Shown here one piece after another: positions 46,301-57,875 of a stretch of 64,000 nt of DNA (positions are counted from its first letter, which is position 1; each line of letters begins with the position of its first letter). Position numbers and translations under genes: made by a program. Source of the DNA: Dioscorea cayenensis subsp. rotundata (taxonomy: Eukaryota > Streptophyta > Magnoliopsida > Dioscoreales > Dioscoreaceae); the NCBI RefSeq assembly GCF_009730915.1, contig NC_052487.1, forward strand, positions 17,848,529 through 17,912,528, written 5' to 3'. Below the pieces are notes generated by a model. The model was not told the origin of the DNA. It saw only the letters and a list, made by a program, of their open reading frames with translations, and searched no databases.

Positions 46301-49300
46301 GACCGGGGAACTGCAGCATCTGCTCTCACGAGTGAGGTTCGTACTTTATAAACTGTATTATCTATTGTTGTTATCAGATCAGACGATGCTTTTATTGAGG
46401 AAATATGCCTGTGGTAAAGCAGAATTAGTTTTGCTAATTTTTATTACGCCGGAAGAATTATGTGTCTTCTACCTTTATTTGACAGCTACATCCTTTCTTC
46501 TCACATGTGTTTTTTACTGGTAATATCTCTTCTAAAATATTTACTAGTTTAAGTGTTCATCAATTGGTCTCTTTTGATTATGTTTTCAGACTAGGGTTCT
46601 AGATTGATTTTAAATTTTGGAATATTGACCTTCTGTCTTGGCATGCAGTTCTTTACAACGGAGCCAGTCGCTTGTGACCCTTCAAGCTTGCCAAAGTACC
46701 CTCCAAGCAAAGAGTTTGATGCGAAATTACGAGATGAGGAAGCTAGAAGGTTTGCTTTCATACTATATTCTCAATTTAGCAATATAAATCATCTTCAAAG
46801 GACCGTTTTGCTTACATCTGAAATGCAACATTTTTTTTGTCCTCTTGTACTTTGTATTTTTGCATTTCTTATATCTAGAAGGCTAAAATGAACATGGCCT
46901 CTAATACACTCTAGTCTGCATACGAATGTCTTCTGTTTTATAGTCTTTATATGGTACTTCACTCATTGTCATAAATCATAATCTTGTTTCAACTTTTCCT
47001 TTTTTGTTATGCTACTACTGGCAGTGAACTTATCTAAAGCTGAAGCATTTGAGGTAGTCTGTTACTCTGCTGCTGCTTTCACTCCTATAATGAAGCTATA
47101 GAAACTTCTATTTGTTTGTATGTAGAATTTCGTGTATCTACACCTGTATTTCCTTCTCACTATAATTTTCCACGATGCCAAGATTCGCTTAAGGTAATGA
47201 TAGTTTCTTAGATGTTTCCTGGTTAAAAAACTTGCTGTGAATGGTCAACCTGAAACTGATTGACATTTGTTTTAATTTTATGTCAACTGTATGGATTATG
47301 TACTAAAAGAAGGTGAAGTCTATAAAACAAAGCTCATATATGGATAGAAAGAAATTAGAAATCATGGCAAAATATAAACCTTTATTACTTTGATCCTTAT
47401 TGATTTTTAGATTCAAGTATGAACTAGTCCTGTAGTTTTTTGTTGCAGAGACTTTAACACATATAAGCTATGTAATCTATATAGAACAAAGCATTGCAAG
47501 ATTAGTATTATTATGACAATGGTGATGGTTCCACATGTGAGAATTTTTAGTTTTTAGACTGCATGTATCAGAATCTGGTTCAATGCCCTACCAACTTAGA
47601 ATAATGTTATCATTGTTTTAATAGAATAATGATATTCAACATTTTGATGTATGAAGGCGAGGATCCAAGGTGCATAGGCTTGATCTAGAAAAGAAAGGAA
47701 CGAGAGAATCTAGAGCAGTCCCTGCACCGGATGCTAATGCTGAGTTAGCAATCTCAATGCAGGTAATGGCTTTTATAGTCTTATTTATGCGCAATTGTCA
47801 TTTTTTTTTTTAATCTCTTTTGTCTAACAGAATTGCGATAATTGCATTTCTTTGTTGCTACTTTGATCTTTGGACATATCTTTTAACTTCCCTGTGATGC
47901 TTCTAAGTGTATCAAATGGAATGACTAATTTGCCGTAACGACTTAAATATATCCATATTTTGGTTTGGTGAGCAACTATATTTTATGGAAAAAAAGATCT
48001 TTCCCAGTGTCGTTTCCCAAATCAAGAAAAGTTTTCATCTCATGTGAGAGTTGGGAAGACATTTGCTGACAAGAGACCAACTTGGTTATTGCATTATTGG
48101 TGACTGACAGAAAATGGTTTGTTCACAATCTAAAAAAAAGATCGAGTAATATTTGACTTCATCAAAGGGTACCAATAGAACACAAATTCATCTGGCAATT
48201 ACGGCTTTCAGTGTTGTTTTGGGCCTTCAGTCTGTGTTAACGGGAATTGTTTAAGAGAGAAGAACCATGTTCAAGGTCTACTTGGGTTTTATTGTTTACT
48301 TGCTTATAGAAACCATTACCACTACTAAAAAGATAAGGACTAAAAGTGACTTTGTAAATGGATTCTATATTACTCTCCATGGTTATATTGTATTACCTTT
48401 AATAAAAATAAATACCTAAAATAAAATTATAAATGAATTTATATTACTCTCGGTGGTTATGTTGTTGACATGACTTTTGCTTTATTTTCTTTTTGTTATT
48501 CAGAAAAGGCAAGCTCAACCTAATTCCAAAAGCAGGAGTGAGAAATTCAATCCACACCAGGAAGAGGTTGCTTCTGGCTTCCCTATTGAACCGCCTAGGC
48601 CAACACAAGTCCTGGAAGCAAATGAAGAACCTCGTGGTCATTATTCCAATAGAGCCTCCCATTCAGGGCCTTTGACTCACCGAAGTCAATGGACGAAGGC
48701 TCACAAAAATGAGGATCCTGTGCCCAAGGTTTCTTCAGCAGCCAATTTGTTAGCTCTATCTAATATAGTAGCAATGAGGAAGAATGGGGTATTAGAGGGT
48801 GGTGACAAGCATGGTGCTCAATTTGAAGGTGCCATTCCACCTGGCAGATTGTCTGAATCGGTTAATGACACTGCAGATGCCTCGAAAAATTATGATCAAT
48901 TATATCATTCCCATGGACTTTCAGGCTCTCGACGGAAGGATGAAGAAAAGAGTGCCAACACAGAGCAAACTTTGGTAAGTTGGTGGAACCATGATGCAAT
49001 GTTTTCTTTTCTTAATAACCATTAATAACATTATTATTATCTCTGTCAAATGAATTTAATCTGATGGATTTGTTATTAGTTGTTACTTGAAGAAGCGAAT
49101 TTTATCTTTTGTTTGTTGGATCATCTTTCCTGCAGCTTGGCTATGGATCGAAGGGAAACAAAAACCACTATTCCGGGCCACTGCTTCGTCCCTCAGGTAA
49201 TGTTGATCAGATACTCAAAGACCATGATCGCCAAATTCAAGAAGTTGTCCGACAGGCTCGAATTGACAGATCGAAAGCAAGAAAAGTTCAAGCCGATGGA

Positions 49301-49408
49301 AACCAGACCGGCAATAAACCTTCAGATTTCGGGGTCTTTCCATTGTACCCCTCCAGCCGAGGATCATCGGTTCCCGTCTTCACCTCAAGTCGCGGAGCTG
49401 CTCAATAG
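43324..49408 (+). CDS. CDK-like protein kinase, N-myristoylated CRK/IBS1 type, with exon 1 frameshift
   Basis: Exons: 43324-43694, 44378-44662, 44889-45206, 46109-46336, 46649-46749, 47657-47762, 48504-48974, 49136-49408; about 717 residues. MGCICGKP at the N-terminus is a myristoylation and palmitoylation site. NIPKALEGEQVAAGWPVWL precedes the kinase domain: IGQGTYSNVYRA (P-loop), VALKKVRFD (Lys), ESVRFMAREI (C-helix), HRDIKGSNLL (catalytic loop), DFGLAS and WYRPPELLLG. PSDFGVFPLYPSS lies in the conserved C-terminal tail. This matches the plant At1g54610/IBS1-like CDK group, probable membrane-associated signalling kinases. The MGCICGK frame and the kinase frame of exon 1 differ by one base, with the change between about 43500 and 43557, so as read the first frame stops at 43597-43599. 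Confidence 0.9.
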
Positions 49409-50090
49409 AACATCCTCAGGAACATATTTCCTTCCAAGGACTCTTTATATTTGTTTATGTAGAGTTTGTATAGAGGTCTGTGATGTTTGTCTATGAATCA
49501 TTTTAAGGCTATTGTTTTGCCAGTTGAGAGATGATGTAGCCATTCTATTCAAATGGTACTTTAGGGACTGTACTACTTTGCATTGATTTGAACCATCAAC
49601 CAAGAATCTCCAATTCATTGTTATTCATAATATTGTAATAACTTGCTTGGGGATAATAGCAGTTTGAGCTCATCCTCTGAAGTATCTTTGCTTATGTTGT
49701 TTCATGGGGATTTTGATGGGTTGCTGGATTGTATTTTTGAAAATTTTTCCTAATAATTAATTTGGAATGTATACTAATAATTATTGAAAAGGTAAGTCGT
49801 TTATTATTTTTAATAATAATAACATGATTTATCTATTTTGTTATAAAAATATTAATTTTTGTTTGTCTGATTTTAAATGCTTCAGTTATAAAAACATGAA
49901 GTGTTTGTTTGGATGATCTTCAAATGGTTTCTTTTTGCGGGTCTTCTCCATTGTGATTAAGATCGGTTTACTTTAAAAGCATCAATCAATTAGATATGGA
50001 AACTATTCCAAAAACTCTAAAATTTTGAGTTAAAAAAATGTGGATGATTAGATACTAATTTAAGTTGGAAATTAAATTAAAGACCATAAT
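49409..50090. other. Kinase 3'UTR and spacer
   Basis: AT-rich 3' flank of the kinase gene; no other gene seen. Confidence 0.5.
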
Positions 50091-50093
50091 TTA

Positions 50094-50280
50094 CATAGGG
50101 CTGCAAACACAAGCTGTTTGTGACCACTCGGAACTTTGGTTAAAAACTAATTCATTAAGTAATGAGCTGAGCTTAAGCCGTGCTCGACTCATGCTATTTG
50201 GCTCATCTCATACTATTTGGCTCATTAAAACTCATAAACTTGTTTGCGAGACTGCTAACCGGCTTACTTGAGCTCTTTTA
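50094..50280. repeat. Diverged piece of the GGGTGTAAA/GAGCTCG inverted-repeat family
   Basis: It begins TAGGGCTGCAAACACAAGC and has GAGCTGAGCTTAAGCC-type words. Its other end (GCTATAGCTTGCAGCC) seems to lie near 51235, on the far side of the element at 50308-51109, so that element appears nested in it. Confidence 0.4.
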
Positions 50281-50307
50281 TTCTCTCTCTATATATATAT
50301 ATACTAT

Positions 50308-51109
50308 GGACCAGTTTGATGAATATAATAAGATAAAAAGCGGGATAAGATATGAGAATTGGATAAATGTAAAAAAGAGATAGGCATGATAAACTCATAT
50401 CTTAACTTGTGTTTGATATGCACCATATCTTATTTTAAGTATGAAGTGGAGTGGCGCTTGCAGGATATGTTATGAGTTGTATGTAAATAAACAACATTAT
50501 CCTTTTTATAATATAATTGACTTTTTGTTTTTTATTTGTTTTTTACAATTTACTTATAGGTATATTTATTAGATTCCTATTAAATTATTAAAAAAATTAT
50601 ATAACCTATAAATAATAGAAAAACTTAAAATTTATACGATGTAACAAAATAAATAGATTCGAGTGTTTTTCACATCAAAATCAATTAAAAAAAAACATCT
50701 GATCAAAGAAAGCTAAATATAAAATATAATCAAATAAGATATATTCAAGAGTTCGATGAAAAAAACCTTTCAAACATTTCATATACGAGAAACCTTACTT
50801 GTAATAGAAAAATTGATCTTCTACTTAGTTGTTGATAAGTTTCTTGTCTCAAGCCCTTGGGTTTGATGATAAAAAGAGATACAATGAAACTCTAAATGAG
50901 AAAGATAAGCCAAGTTAAAAGCACAAAAAATAAATTTAATTTTTTATCCTATCATACCCATTTCTATCTTGATTTACTCATACGATTAGTTATCATATAG
51001 TCGGTATGATAAAGTGGATCAATAGGATAAGGCTATCCTATTTTATTGATTCATCGCATATAAAATAATAAGAAGATATAATAGTTTATGGTATTCATCA
51101 AACGGTCCC
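50308..51109. mobile_element. Inverted-repeat element with GGACCGTTTGATGAATA-type ends, 0.8 kb
   Basis: The left end GGACCAGTTTGATGAATA and the inverted right end GGGACCGTTTGATGAATACC match. No coding capacity. The right end recurs twice near 51690 and 51740 because of the downstream duplication. A target duplication could not be fixed. Confidence 0.55.
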
Positions 51110-51480
51110 TGTATGTGTTTCATAAATATTCAAGGTTTAACAAGCTAGGCTTGTTTTCATTATAATTAAATATTTTTCCAAACCAAGGACAAATCAAGCT
51201 TGTGCTTAACTTTTCCAACTCATGCCAAGGTGAGCTATAGCTTGCAGCCACTTCTACAAAACCAAACTCGAACACGTCAAAGATCGGCTAATGTCGACCA
51301 TTAGAAAAAGTACGAATTATTATTTACATGGTACAATTGGATAAAGAAATAATAAAAGAATTTTTTTAAAATAAATTAGTAAAAAGTATCTTTAAAATAT
51401 GAAAAAAAGGCCAAATGTTAAAATATTGGCATAATTCCTGACTATCCGGTGATTTTTATTTATATTAGGACTCATTAACC
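50984..51480. repeat. Tandem segmental duplication, copy 1
   Basis: It starts GATTAGTTATCATATAGTCG and runs through AAACCAAACTCGAACACGTC to ACTATCCGGTGATTTTTATT; all landmarks recur in order at 51579-52140. Confidence 0.8.
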
Positions 51481-51578
51481 TATTTAATAACCTAAAAATA
51501 TAATAGTTTATTATATCCTATCGTTATTATTAATTTTCACCAAATGGGCCTATAGTCGGTATGATAGTCAGTCTATAT

Positions 51579-52140
51579 GATTAGTTATTATATAGTCGAT
51601 ATGATAAAATTGATCAATAGGATCTTATTTTATCGACTCACTAAATATAAAATAATAGGAAAATATAATAGTTTGTCTTATGGTATATTCATCAAACGGT
51701 CCCTGTTATTTTATCTTATGGTATTCATCAAACGGTCCCTGTCTCATAAATATTCTAGGTTTAACAAGTTAGGTTTGTTTTCATTATAACTAGATATTTT
51801 TCAAACCGAGGACAAATCAATCTTGTGCTTAATTTTTCCAACTCATGCCAAGTTGGAAACTTAGAAATTGGAGCTCAAGGTGAGCTATAGCTTGCAGCCA
51901 CTTCTACAAAACCAAACTTGAACACGTCAAAGGTTGGCTAATGTCGACCATTAGAAGAAGGACGAATTATTATTTTCATGGTACAATTGGATAAAGAAAT
52001 AATAAAAGTATTTATTAAAATAAATTAGGAAAAAGTATCTTTAAAATATGAAAAAGACCCAATGTAAAATATTGGCATAATTCTAGCCTATCCATGTGGT
52101 GATTTTTATTTCTATCTAAATATCCACGGATTCATCAACC
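51579..52140. repeat. Tandem segmental duplication, copy 2
   Basis: Second copy of 50984-51480, with an extra repeat of the element end near 51740 and a 33-bp insertion near 51855. Confidence 0.8.
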
Positions 52141-52968
52141 CATTGAATAATCTAAGAAAGAGAAAACAAAAGTTTATTTCTCTAGTAGTATTATTTTTGT
52201 ATTATCCATACACTGTATATTTGAGCATAATACTATTTATCACTATGGATTTCAGATATCGGTCTTTTGTGGGAAAAACGATTATTTCGTCTATTCATAA
52301 TTATAAGGTAAGAAGATTTTTCTACAAGATGTAAGTAAGTTAATCGCATCTGTACTTATATATATCTTTGACAATATCTTAAATTGTAGTCGCTTATCGC
52401 CTATTTAAAAAAAAAAACTACAGGATTCATAAACAATGATCTCAATATCTCATCCTGCCATTGCGTCCCTATGTTTCTTTCTTCCCTCCCTATGTTTCTT
52501 TTTATGAGCTCCTTTTGTACCCTTATTCTTTTGGAACCATTAAGTTTTCACAAATTCATGCCAACAACTCCTTTTTTTTTATAATTTTTTTAAATTGGCT
52601 CTATTTAATTATTTAAATCACCTAAAGATTAATTAATATATTGTTAATTCATGTTGTTGAATATAAAACTAAAATAATTTAGCTTCCCCCCCATCCCCCC
52701 TGGCAGGTTTGCATACCAATTTTCTATTCTAAGCAATAGTACCTTGCATGTGCTTAAAAAAGAATCGAATTAATAAATATAAATAATACTTAGTGATGTT
52801 ATTCTATATATCAAACGACTTTAATAAATTAATTTTTAAAATGGTGAATATGTATTTAACTCATATTAAAATGGTGATGTTGTGCATGTGGATTGGTAAC
52901 TATTATTCTATTATTATTATTATTATTATTTTTTGACAAGAGCTAAAGACGGTTAAAAAAAAAAAAGA
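52141..52968. other. AT-rich spacer
   Basis: It includes an (ATT)n run near 52910-52930; no gene was seen. Confidence 0.4.
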
Positions 52969-52971
52969 CTA

Positions 52972-53622
52972 AAGGCCTGTTTGGCTGTAAAATAAAAAAA
53001 TATGGCATAATTTTATTATGTAGGAAGTGTAAGTGATTATTACAGAAATTATAACATATTTTTATTCCTACGAGATGAAAGTGTTTGGTCATCGAAAATA
53101 AAAATACTGAAATCGATCGGCCGAAGAACTAGACCATCGGTGGATCGCCGGTAGGTCCCGGAGGCCTACCGGTCGACCACTAGTGGATCACCGCGTGTCA
53201 CTCGAGGCCGGTGGATCGGGTGGCTGGACCGGTGACATCGCCGGAAGCTCACGGACCACCGGTGATCGCCGGTGTCACCGGAGTCTCGATGGACCGTGAT
53301 CGGACTCGCTTGAGATCGACGACTCAGCCGGAGGCCGGTTGGACCGCCGGTCGGACTGGTGGCCGGTCGCCGGAGGCTAGCCGAGCCACCGGTGGACTAG
53401 TGACTGCCTGCTAGATCAAAAAAGAAAGAGAGACTTTTTACAATAAAAAAATATTCCACTAAGAGTGGAATATTTTTTTACGCCATAACGCTGATATTAT
53501 CGCTATAATTTTATACTTTTAAGATAAGATCTCAAAACATCCAATACGCAGATACTCGGAAAATATTAAATTATGGCATATTGTACAGATTATGCCATAA
53601 TTTTGGCCTATCCAAACAGGCC
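52972..53622. mobile_element. Inverted-repeat element (PIF/Harbinger-like) with GC-rich cargo, 0.65 kb
   Basis: The left end has GGCCTGTTTGG and the inverted right end GGCCTGTTTGGATAGGCC. CTA flanks both sides (52969-52971 and 53623-53625), consistent with a TNA target duplication. Subterminal TATGGCATAATTTT words recur near both ends. The centre (about 53110-53420) is strongly GC-rich, with many CCGGTGG/CCGGTCG words, unlike the AT-rich arms. A 17-bp perfect hairpin lies at 53444-53480. Confidence 0.65.
53444..53480. repeat. Perfect 17-bp hairpin with 3-base loop
   Basis: TAAAAAAATATTCCACT at 53444-53460 and its exact complement at 53464-53480, separated by AAG. Confidence 0.95.
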
Positions 53623-53766
53623 CTAACAAACAAACTGCAGAGTTTAGTTAGAAATAAAAACCAGCTTCAACAGTTGCAATATTGACCAATTGTGGTAACT
53701 CCATGTCTCTAAAACAATAACTTCTTGTATGCAGTTGAGCAGTGAATTGATTCAGTGAATAATTTG

Positions 53767-53997
53767 CTACAACCTCCAAGTGATGATGTGTTGCTCCTTG
53801 TTGATGATATCTATAAGGTTTTGGCAGTCCACTAGAATATCTTTAGCTTTAATGCTCCTTTCTGGGCATATCTCCAATGCAATAAGCAAACTAGTTGCTT
53901 TAGCCTGCAAACTGGAATTACAAATATTAGCAATGCAACCTGTAATAATAATAATAATAAATTTCTCTTCAGCTAACAAGACAACACCTATACCCAT
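53767..53997 (-). pseudogene. LINE-type RNase H fragment
   Basis: A 76-codon minus frame reads IGVVLLAEEKF, then SSLQAKATSLLIALEIC, DILVDCQNLIDIIN and TWRL. The pattern of A-E/K-x-x-A-L then D-C-Q resembles the RVT_3 RNase H domain of plant LINE-like elements, where the first part would be GVVL and the middle EA.AL...; here the central Glu seems replaced. A stop follows at TWRL, and an AAT run (53943-53960) gives the Ile tract. No reverse transcriptase is nearby, so it is an orphan fragment. Confidence 0.55.
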
Positions 53998-54535
53998 GAG
54001 GTGGTTGTATTTTTTGAATATATTTCAAAATACAATATTTTTGGGATAAGTATTTTGAATTATCAAATGATATTTTATATTTATTTATTTAATAATAAAA
54101 TTTTAATTTGACTCAATCCTTTTTATTATTATTGATAAGATTTTTCTTTATCACTCAACAAACTTTTACCATTTCTCTCGTGTTTATTTAAGTTTTAGGA
54201 GAATGTTAGATCTTTAACGTTTATTAGCCCTCTAACGTTAAAAAGTTAAAGTGAGTTCTTATCTAGATATATAAATAATTTGCTATTCATGATCCCTTGA
54301 AATAGAGATCTTGAGAAAGACTTGTTTTATTCTGGAGAAATATTTCAGTATCTCGAAATAATTTCTTTAGGACAGTGCTAATTAGCACGACTCAAGCATC
54401 TCTTAATTCTCAAGTTTCATTGTTAAAGAAAGCACCACATATTAAGGTAATATTTTAGGGTTTTGGTGAAAAAAAAAGAGTGTAAACCCTAACGTAGTTT
54501 GGATGCTTCATAAACTGTTCAATTATTGATCTGAT
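53998..54535. other. AT-rich spacer upstream of the Copia element
   Basis: No gene was seen. Confidence 0.4.
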
Positions 54536-54770
54536 TGTTGGATGTGGGTCCCACTTGGTCCCACATGTTTTACACTTAAACCAAATCCCTCTCATTCTTT
54601 TAGTCCCACATTGCCTATTTTGAAGAGTTGCTAATGAACTCTCTCCTATAAATGCATGTCCAAACCATGAACCCAAAAAACACACTTGCTTACTTACTTC
54701 TTCTCTCATATTCTCCTTCTCCCGGGTGTGCTTTTACGTACCTGGAACTGGGTGTGATTTTGCGTGCCTG
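54536..54770 (+). repeat. 5' LTR (shared part)
   Basis: About 235 bp align with 60029-60272, with scattered differences. Similarity ends at GCGTGCCTG; the true LTR may be longer. The next 590 bp (54771-55359) are non-coding leader. Confidence 0.75.
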
Positions 54771-55359
54771 GAAAACCTAAACATTTTGTTCTGTGGTTCT
54801 CTGTCTGAACCTTGCGGGTGCTCTTGGGATATCTCGACGCCGAACGTGCTAGGCTACAAGAGTTCTTCCTTCCCGGGTTAGTGTATCCTGCGCTTGGAGT
54901 GAGGCTGGAAAATCCTGCACGAGGGAGGCCAATTCAGCGTTAGGGCAGTGCTTACGCACGCCTAACCCAGGCTGGAAATTTCTAATTGTTATTTTTGAAC
55001 TATTATTGTAGTTTGTGTTTTGCATATTATAGTTTGTAGTATTTGCATGCTATTCAGTAGTATATTTCCTACATTCTAACGCTGAATTGTTGTCTTATAC
55101 ATAAACTGTTTAGCCGCAAATATATTTCTGTATTTTGTAAACATATTCTGCAATATTATATTTTGTACGCATAATACTATAGACTATATTTTATACGTAG
55201 ATATCCTATATATTGTATTCATACATATAATACTGTATCTTGTATTCCTGTACATATAGTTCTACAGTATCATATTTCTGCAAATCAATTTCTGCACATT
55301 AAAACTTGCTTGTGTCACATTAGTAGACCTTGAACCTGATTAACGTACATTACACACAC

Positions 55360-56430
55360 ATGGATGTACAATCTAATACTTTGTGTAGACCTGTCAAGTT
55401 TGACGGTAAGGTGAACTTTAGGAGGTGGAAACATTAGGCTGAATTTTGGTTGTACACCTTAGGAGTATCCACAGCTCTTACTCTATCCTCTGATTCTGAT
55501 TCCTCTGATCTTGATCCTAGTGGACTTCGCCGATTATCCATCTCAACTGTAGACCAAACATCTAGCTCCTTAGCTCCTAGTAAAACTCCTGAAGAGATCG
55601 ATTTCCACTGCCGCCATAGAATTCTTAGCATTCTTTCTGATCGTCTTTATGACAAATACTTTGATTATAAGACTGCTAAGGATATATGGAGTGCCTTAGA
55701 AAAGGAGTATGGCCCTGATAATGCTACTAGGATTAGCCACCTGAGCATAGAGTTTGAAAACTACAAGATGGTAGACGGAGTAGAGATGGGAGAACATATT
55801 CACACCTTTCAAGACTACCTTAGTGCCATAGAGAAGTATGGTACTATATACAATGAAAGCCACATTGTGTCCATTCTCCTGAACAAGCTACCACTTTCTT
55901 GGTCAGGCTTTGCGAATGGACTTAGACACAAGATCGATTCCTTGGACCTTGTAGGAGTTTACAACACCATTAGAATTGAGGAAGCCAACCGAATCTTCTC
56001 TAAGGGTGTAGATCCTCCTAAAGGCCGGGTTTATCTAGATGAACATAGTGATAGCCCTAATAACTCTAAAAGCTCTAGGAATTCCCACTCTTCTGATATA
56101 AGTCGCCAGTTTTTCCCTAAAGGGAAATCCTTTAAGGCTAAGGTCAAGCCAACCCATTCTCGTTCTCAAACCTCTCAGCAACCCAAATCTTCTGCTTCTA
56201 AACCTTATGAGAAAATTCCTAAACACTGTTTTGTTTGTGGTAGGACAAACCATGTTGCTCGAGATTGCTTCTTTCACAAGACTGAACCTATCAGCAAAAA
56301 TTCCGGTCCAACCAAACCGCAAGTAAATGTACTTGAGATGAGTGAACCCTCCTCTGGGACTTTCTTTAGGTCAGTATCTTTCATTCCTTCTGTCAATTTG
56401 ACTTGTCAAAACCTAGAGTGGGTTCCTTGA
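55360..56430 (+). pseudogene. gag: Copia gag
   Basis: ATG at 55360 starts MDVQSNTLCRPVKFDGKVNF, typical of plant Copia gag. A TAG stop at 55435-55437 interrupts the frame (after RRWKH) and it stays open afterwards to 56430. UBN2-like gag helices follow (DRLYDKYFDYKTAKDIW, HTFQDYLSAIEKYG). The zinc knuckle CFVCGRTNHVARDC (Cys-x2-Cys-x4-His-x4-Cys) is intact near 56228. The frame ends by a one-base shift at the protease junction. Confidence 0.9.
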
Positions 56431-57298
56431 TTCTGGTGCTAACGTCCACGTTTGCGCTGATCATTTCTGGTTCTCCACTTATCAGGTCTCAAGTGGAGGA
56501 TGTGTGACTCTTGGAAATGGCTCAGTAGCACACGTGTTAGGGAGAGGACGGATTGATTTGAAGATGACATCTGGAAAAGTTCTCACTCTATTAGACGTTC
56601 ATCATGTACCCGACAGTAGAAAAAATCTGATTAGTGGTTCCCTTTTGATTCAGTCTGGTTATAAGATTGTACTTGAGTCAAACCGTCTTGTAATCTCTAT
56701 AAGTAATCTTTTTGTTGGTAAAGGTTTTGTATCTGGTGGTCTGTTCAAGCTCAATGTTTGTGAACCTTCTGATTTATCTATCAATGAAAGTTTTGATTAT
56801 CTTGCTTCTTCTTCTTCTTCTTCTTCTTCTTCTTCTTCTTCTTCTTCTTCTGTTGTCTTAAATATTGAATATTCTAATCTTTGGCATGGAAGATTGGGTC
56901 ATGTGAACTTTGGATCCATTAGAAGGTTGATGAACCTTGAACTGATTCCTAAATCCAAGATTGATAAAGTTTCTAAATGTCAAATCTGTGTTCAAGTCAA
57001 ATTACCCAAGAAACCTTTTCCTCGCATTCATCGTAATTCTGAAGTTCTTGATATGATCCACAGTGATATTTGTGATTCTTGTAGACCTCCTACCAGAGCG
57101 GGAAACCGTTATTTCATTACCTTTACCGATGATCATTCTCGATTCTGTTATAACTACCTGATCAAATCCAAAGATGAAGCCCTTAGCAAGTTCATGATTT
57201 TCAAAGCCGAAGCTGAGAACCAGCTAGGCAAGACCATTAAGGTTCTCAGATCTGATAGAGGTGGAGAGTATACTTCTAATTCTATGTCTTCATTCTGA
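56426..57298 (+). pseudogene. pol: Copia protease and first part of integrase
   Basis: Frame +1 relative to gag, starting with the aspartic protease motif LDSGANVHVC. DGNGS-equivalent TLGNGS and the pre-integrase segment follow, with WHGRLGHVNF and CQICVQVK (His/Cys zinc motif). The integrase core starts DMIHSDICDSC (first catalytic Asp), then ITFTDDHSRF and LRSDRGGEYT (second catalytic Asp). A (TCT)n tract at about 56805-56850 encodes a run of about 15 Ser. The frame stops at 57296-57298, just after a duplicated segment. Confidence 0.9.
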
Positions 57299-57872
57299 TA
57301 GAGGTGGAGAGTATACTGCTCCTTACACTCCTGAGTCCAATGGGGTTGTTGAAAGGAAAAATAGGACATTGATGGACATGGTAAATGCCATGTTATTAAG
57401 TTCTGGTGTACCCGAGAACTTGTGGGGGGAGGCTTTGTTCTCAGCTTGTTTTATCCTGAATAGGATTCCTTTTAAAGACCGTAGCACAACACCCTATGAA
57501 CTTTGGAAAGGAAGAGCCCCACAGCTCAACTACTTTAAAGTGTGGTGGTGTCTAGCTAAGGTTAAGATCCCTGATCTTAGAATCCGGAAGATAGGCCCTA
57601 AAACCTTACATGCAGTGTTTGTAGAGTATGCTCTAGATAGCAATGTTGGAAGATTCCTAGTTATTAACTCAGAGGTGAGTGAAATAGCTAGAAACACCAT
57701 CATTGAAGCTAGAGATGCTGTCTACTTTGAGAACAACTTCCCTCATAGATCAGCCTCCAATCCCAGTCCTTCTGTACCTTTTACCTCTAGCTCTGCTTTT
57801 GGATCAGTTCCTATTCCTGTACAGGAACCTAGAAGAAGCAAGAGAGGTATAGTAGAAAGGAACCCTAGGTGA
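57290..57872 (+). pseudogene. pol: Copia integrase, C-terminal part
   Basis: It reads HSDRGGEYTAPYTPESNGVV, so the second catalytic Asp motif appears again before the Glu (NGVVERKN). The region normally between them is missing. LWGEALFSACFILNRIP and RRSKRGIVER follow. Two TGA codons in a row end the frame at 57870-57875, before the reverse transcriptase. Confidence 0.88.
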
Positions 57873-57875
57873 TGA

